Assembly (NCBI GenBank): GCA_025457805.1
Contig: JALOTR010000176.1
Span: 1-6,481, forward strand
Direction: 5' to 3'
DNA: 6,481 nucleotides
Origin: Akkermansiaceae bacterium
GTDB lineage: Bacteria > Verrucomicrobiota > Verrucomicrobiia > Verrucomicrobiales > Akkermansiaceae
The first letter of the stretch is position 1, and each line of letters starts with the position of its first letter. A program made the position numbers and the translations under genes. The notes under the pieces were generated by a model. The model saw only the letters and a list, made by a program, of their open reading frames with translations, was not told the DNA's origin and searched no databases. Shown here piece after piece: positions 6,089-6,481 of the stretch.

Positions 6089-6481
6089 ATGAACGACGCC
6101 GCGTCATCTCCCGTTCCTACATCCCGCCCGGACTTCATCCAGGTGGATCATTTCAGTTTCCACTACGGTCCCAAGCAGGCGATCTTCGATATCGACATGG
6201 CCATTCCGGAACATCAGGTCACCGCACTCATCGGGCCTTCCGGTTGTGGCAAGTCGACCTTGTTGCGCAATCTCAACCGCATGAATGACCTCATCGACGA
6301 TGTCCGTCATGAGGGCGACATCCGCATCGATGGCACCAGCCTTTACGATCCCTCGGTGGAGGTGATTTCCCTCCGCAAGCGGGTAGGCATGGTGTTCCAG
6401 AAATACAATCCCTTCGCCAAGTCGATCTACGAAAACGTCGTCTTCAGCCTGCGTGTGGCCGGACGCTCCAACAAGGCACTG
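6089..6481 (+). CDS. pstB: Phosphate ABC transporter ATP-binding protein PstB, 5' part only
   Basis: Open to the right edge: 131 codons of a protein usually about 250-270 residues long. This cytoplasmic ATPase drives phosphate import through PstC-PstA. Visible parts are the A-loop aromatic (HYG, Y26), Walker [10 protein letters not shown] (49-57) followed by [11 protein letters not shown], which is characteristic of PstB, and the Q-loop [19 protein letters not shown] (99-117, Gln104). The Q-loop has Tyr and Ala where E. coli PstB has Pro (FQKPTPFP). The signature motif, Walker B and H-loop lie outside the window. The ATG is one base after the pstA stop (TGA-A-ATG), so translation is probably coupled. 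A phoU gene often follows pstB but cannot be seen here. Confidence 0.95.
   Translation, partial: MNDAASSPVPTSRPDFIQVDHFSFHYGPKQAIFDIDMAIPEHQVTALIGPSGCGKSTLLRNLNRMNDLIDDVRHEGDIRIDGTSLYDPSVEVISLRKRVGMVFQKYNPFAKSIYENVVFSLRVAGRSNKAL

Overview
The window carries the front part of a high-affinity phosphate uptake locus from a Gram-negative bacterium of fairly high GC content. A partial OprP/OprO-like outer-membrane porin gene runs leftward off the left edge. A Pst ABC-transporter operon (pstS-pstC-pstA-pstB) runs rightward and off the right edge. The taxon cannot be fixed from the sequence alone. An outer-membrane porin shows a diderm cell. Long-form PstC/PstA and a PstS resembling (from memory) the Pseudomonas type, together with start sites that lack Shine-Dalgarno sequences, suggest a Verrucomicrobiota-like or related lineage. 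I hold that placement with low confidence.

Layout. 1-683 (minus): N-terminal 227 codons of the porin, with a signal peptide. 684-1117: a 434-base divergent intergenic region with two near-palindromic TGTGACA/TGTCACA sites that read as PhoB boxes (11-bp direct-repeat period). One faces each gene, and weaker copies lie nearby. 1118-2077: pstS, the periplasmic phosphate-binding protein. 2078-2178: a gap able to form a nested hairpin. 2179-4446: pstC, a permease subunit with a large beta-propeller-like domain in its first periplasmic loop and an apparent extra pair of membrane segments. 4450-6087: pstA, the partner permease with a DUF3333-like, partly coiled-coil domain in the equivalent loop. 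6089-6481: start of pstB, the ATPase.

How the parts work together: the porin would let phosphate across the outer membrane, PstS would capture it in the periplasm, PstC-PstA would form the inner-membrane channel, and PstB would power it. The divergent Pho-box-like sites suggest that phosphate starvation induces both transcription units together. The most unusual part is the pair of large extracytoplasmic insertions, one in each permease subunit. Their function is not explained by the basic Pst mechanism. I found no mobile element, CRISPR array, tRNA or rRNA.
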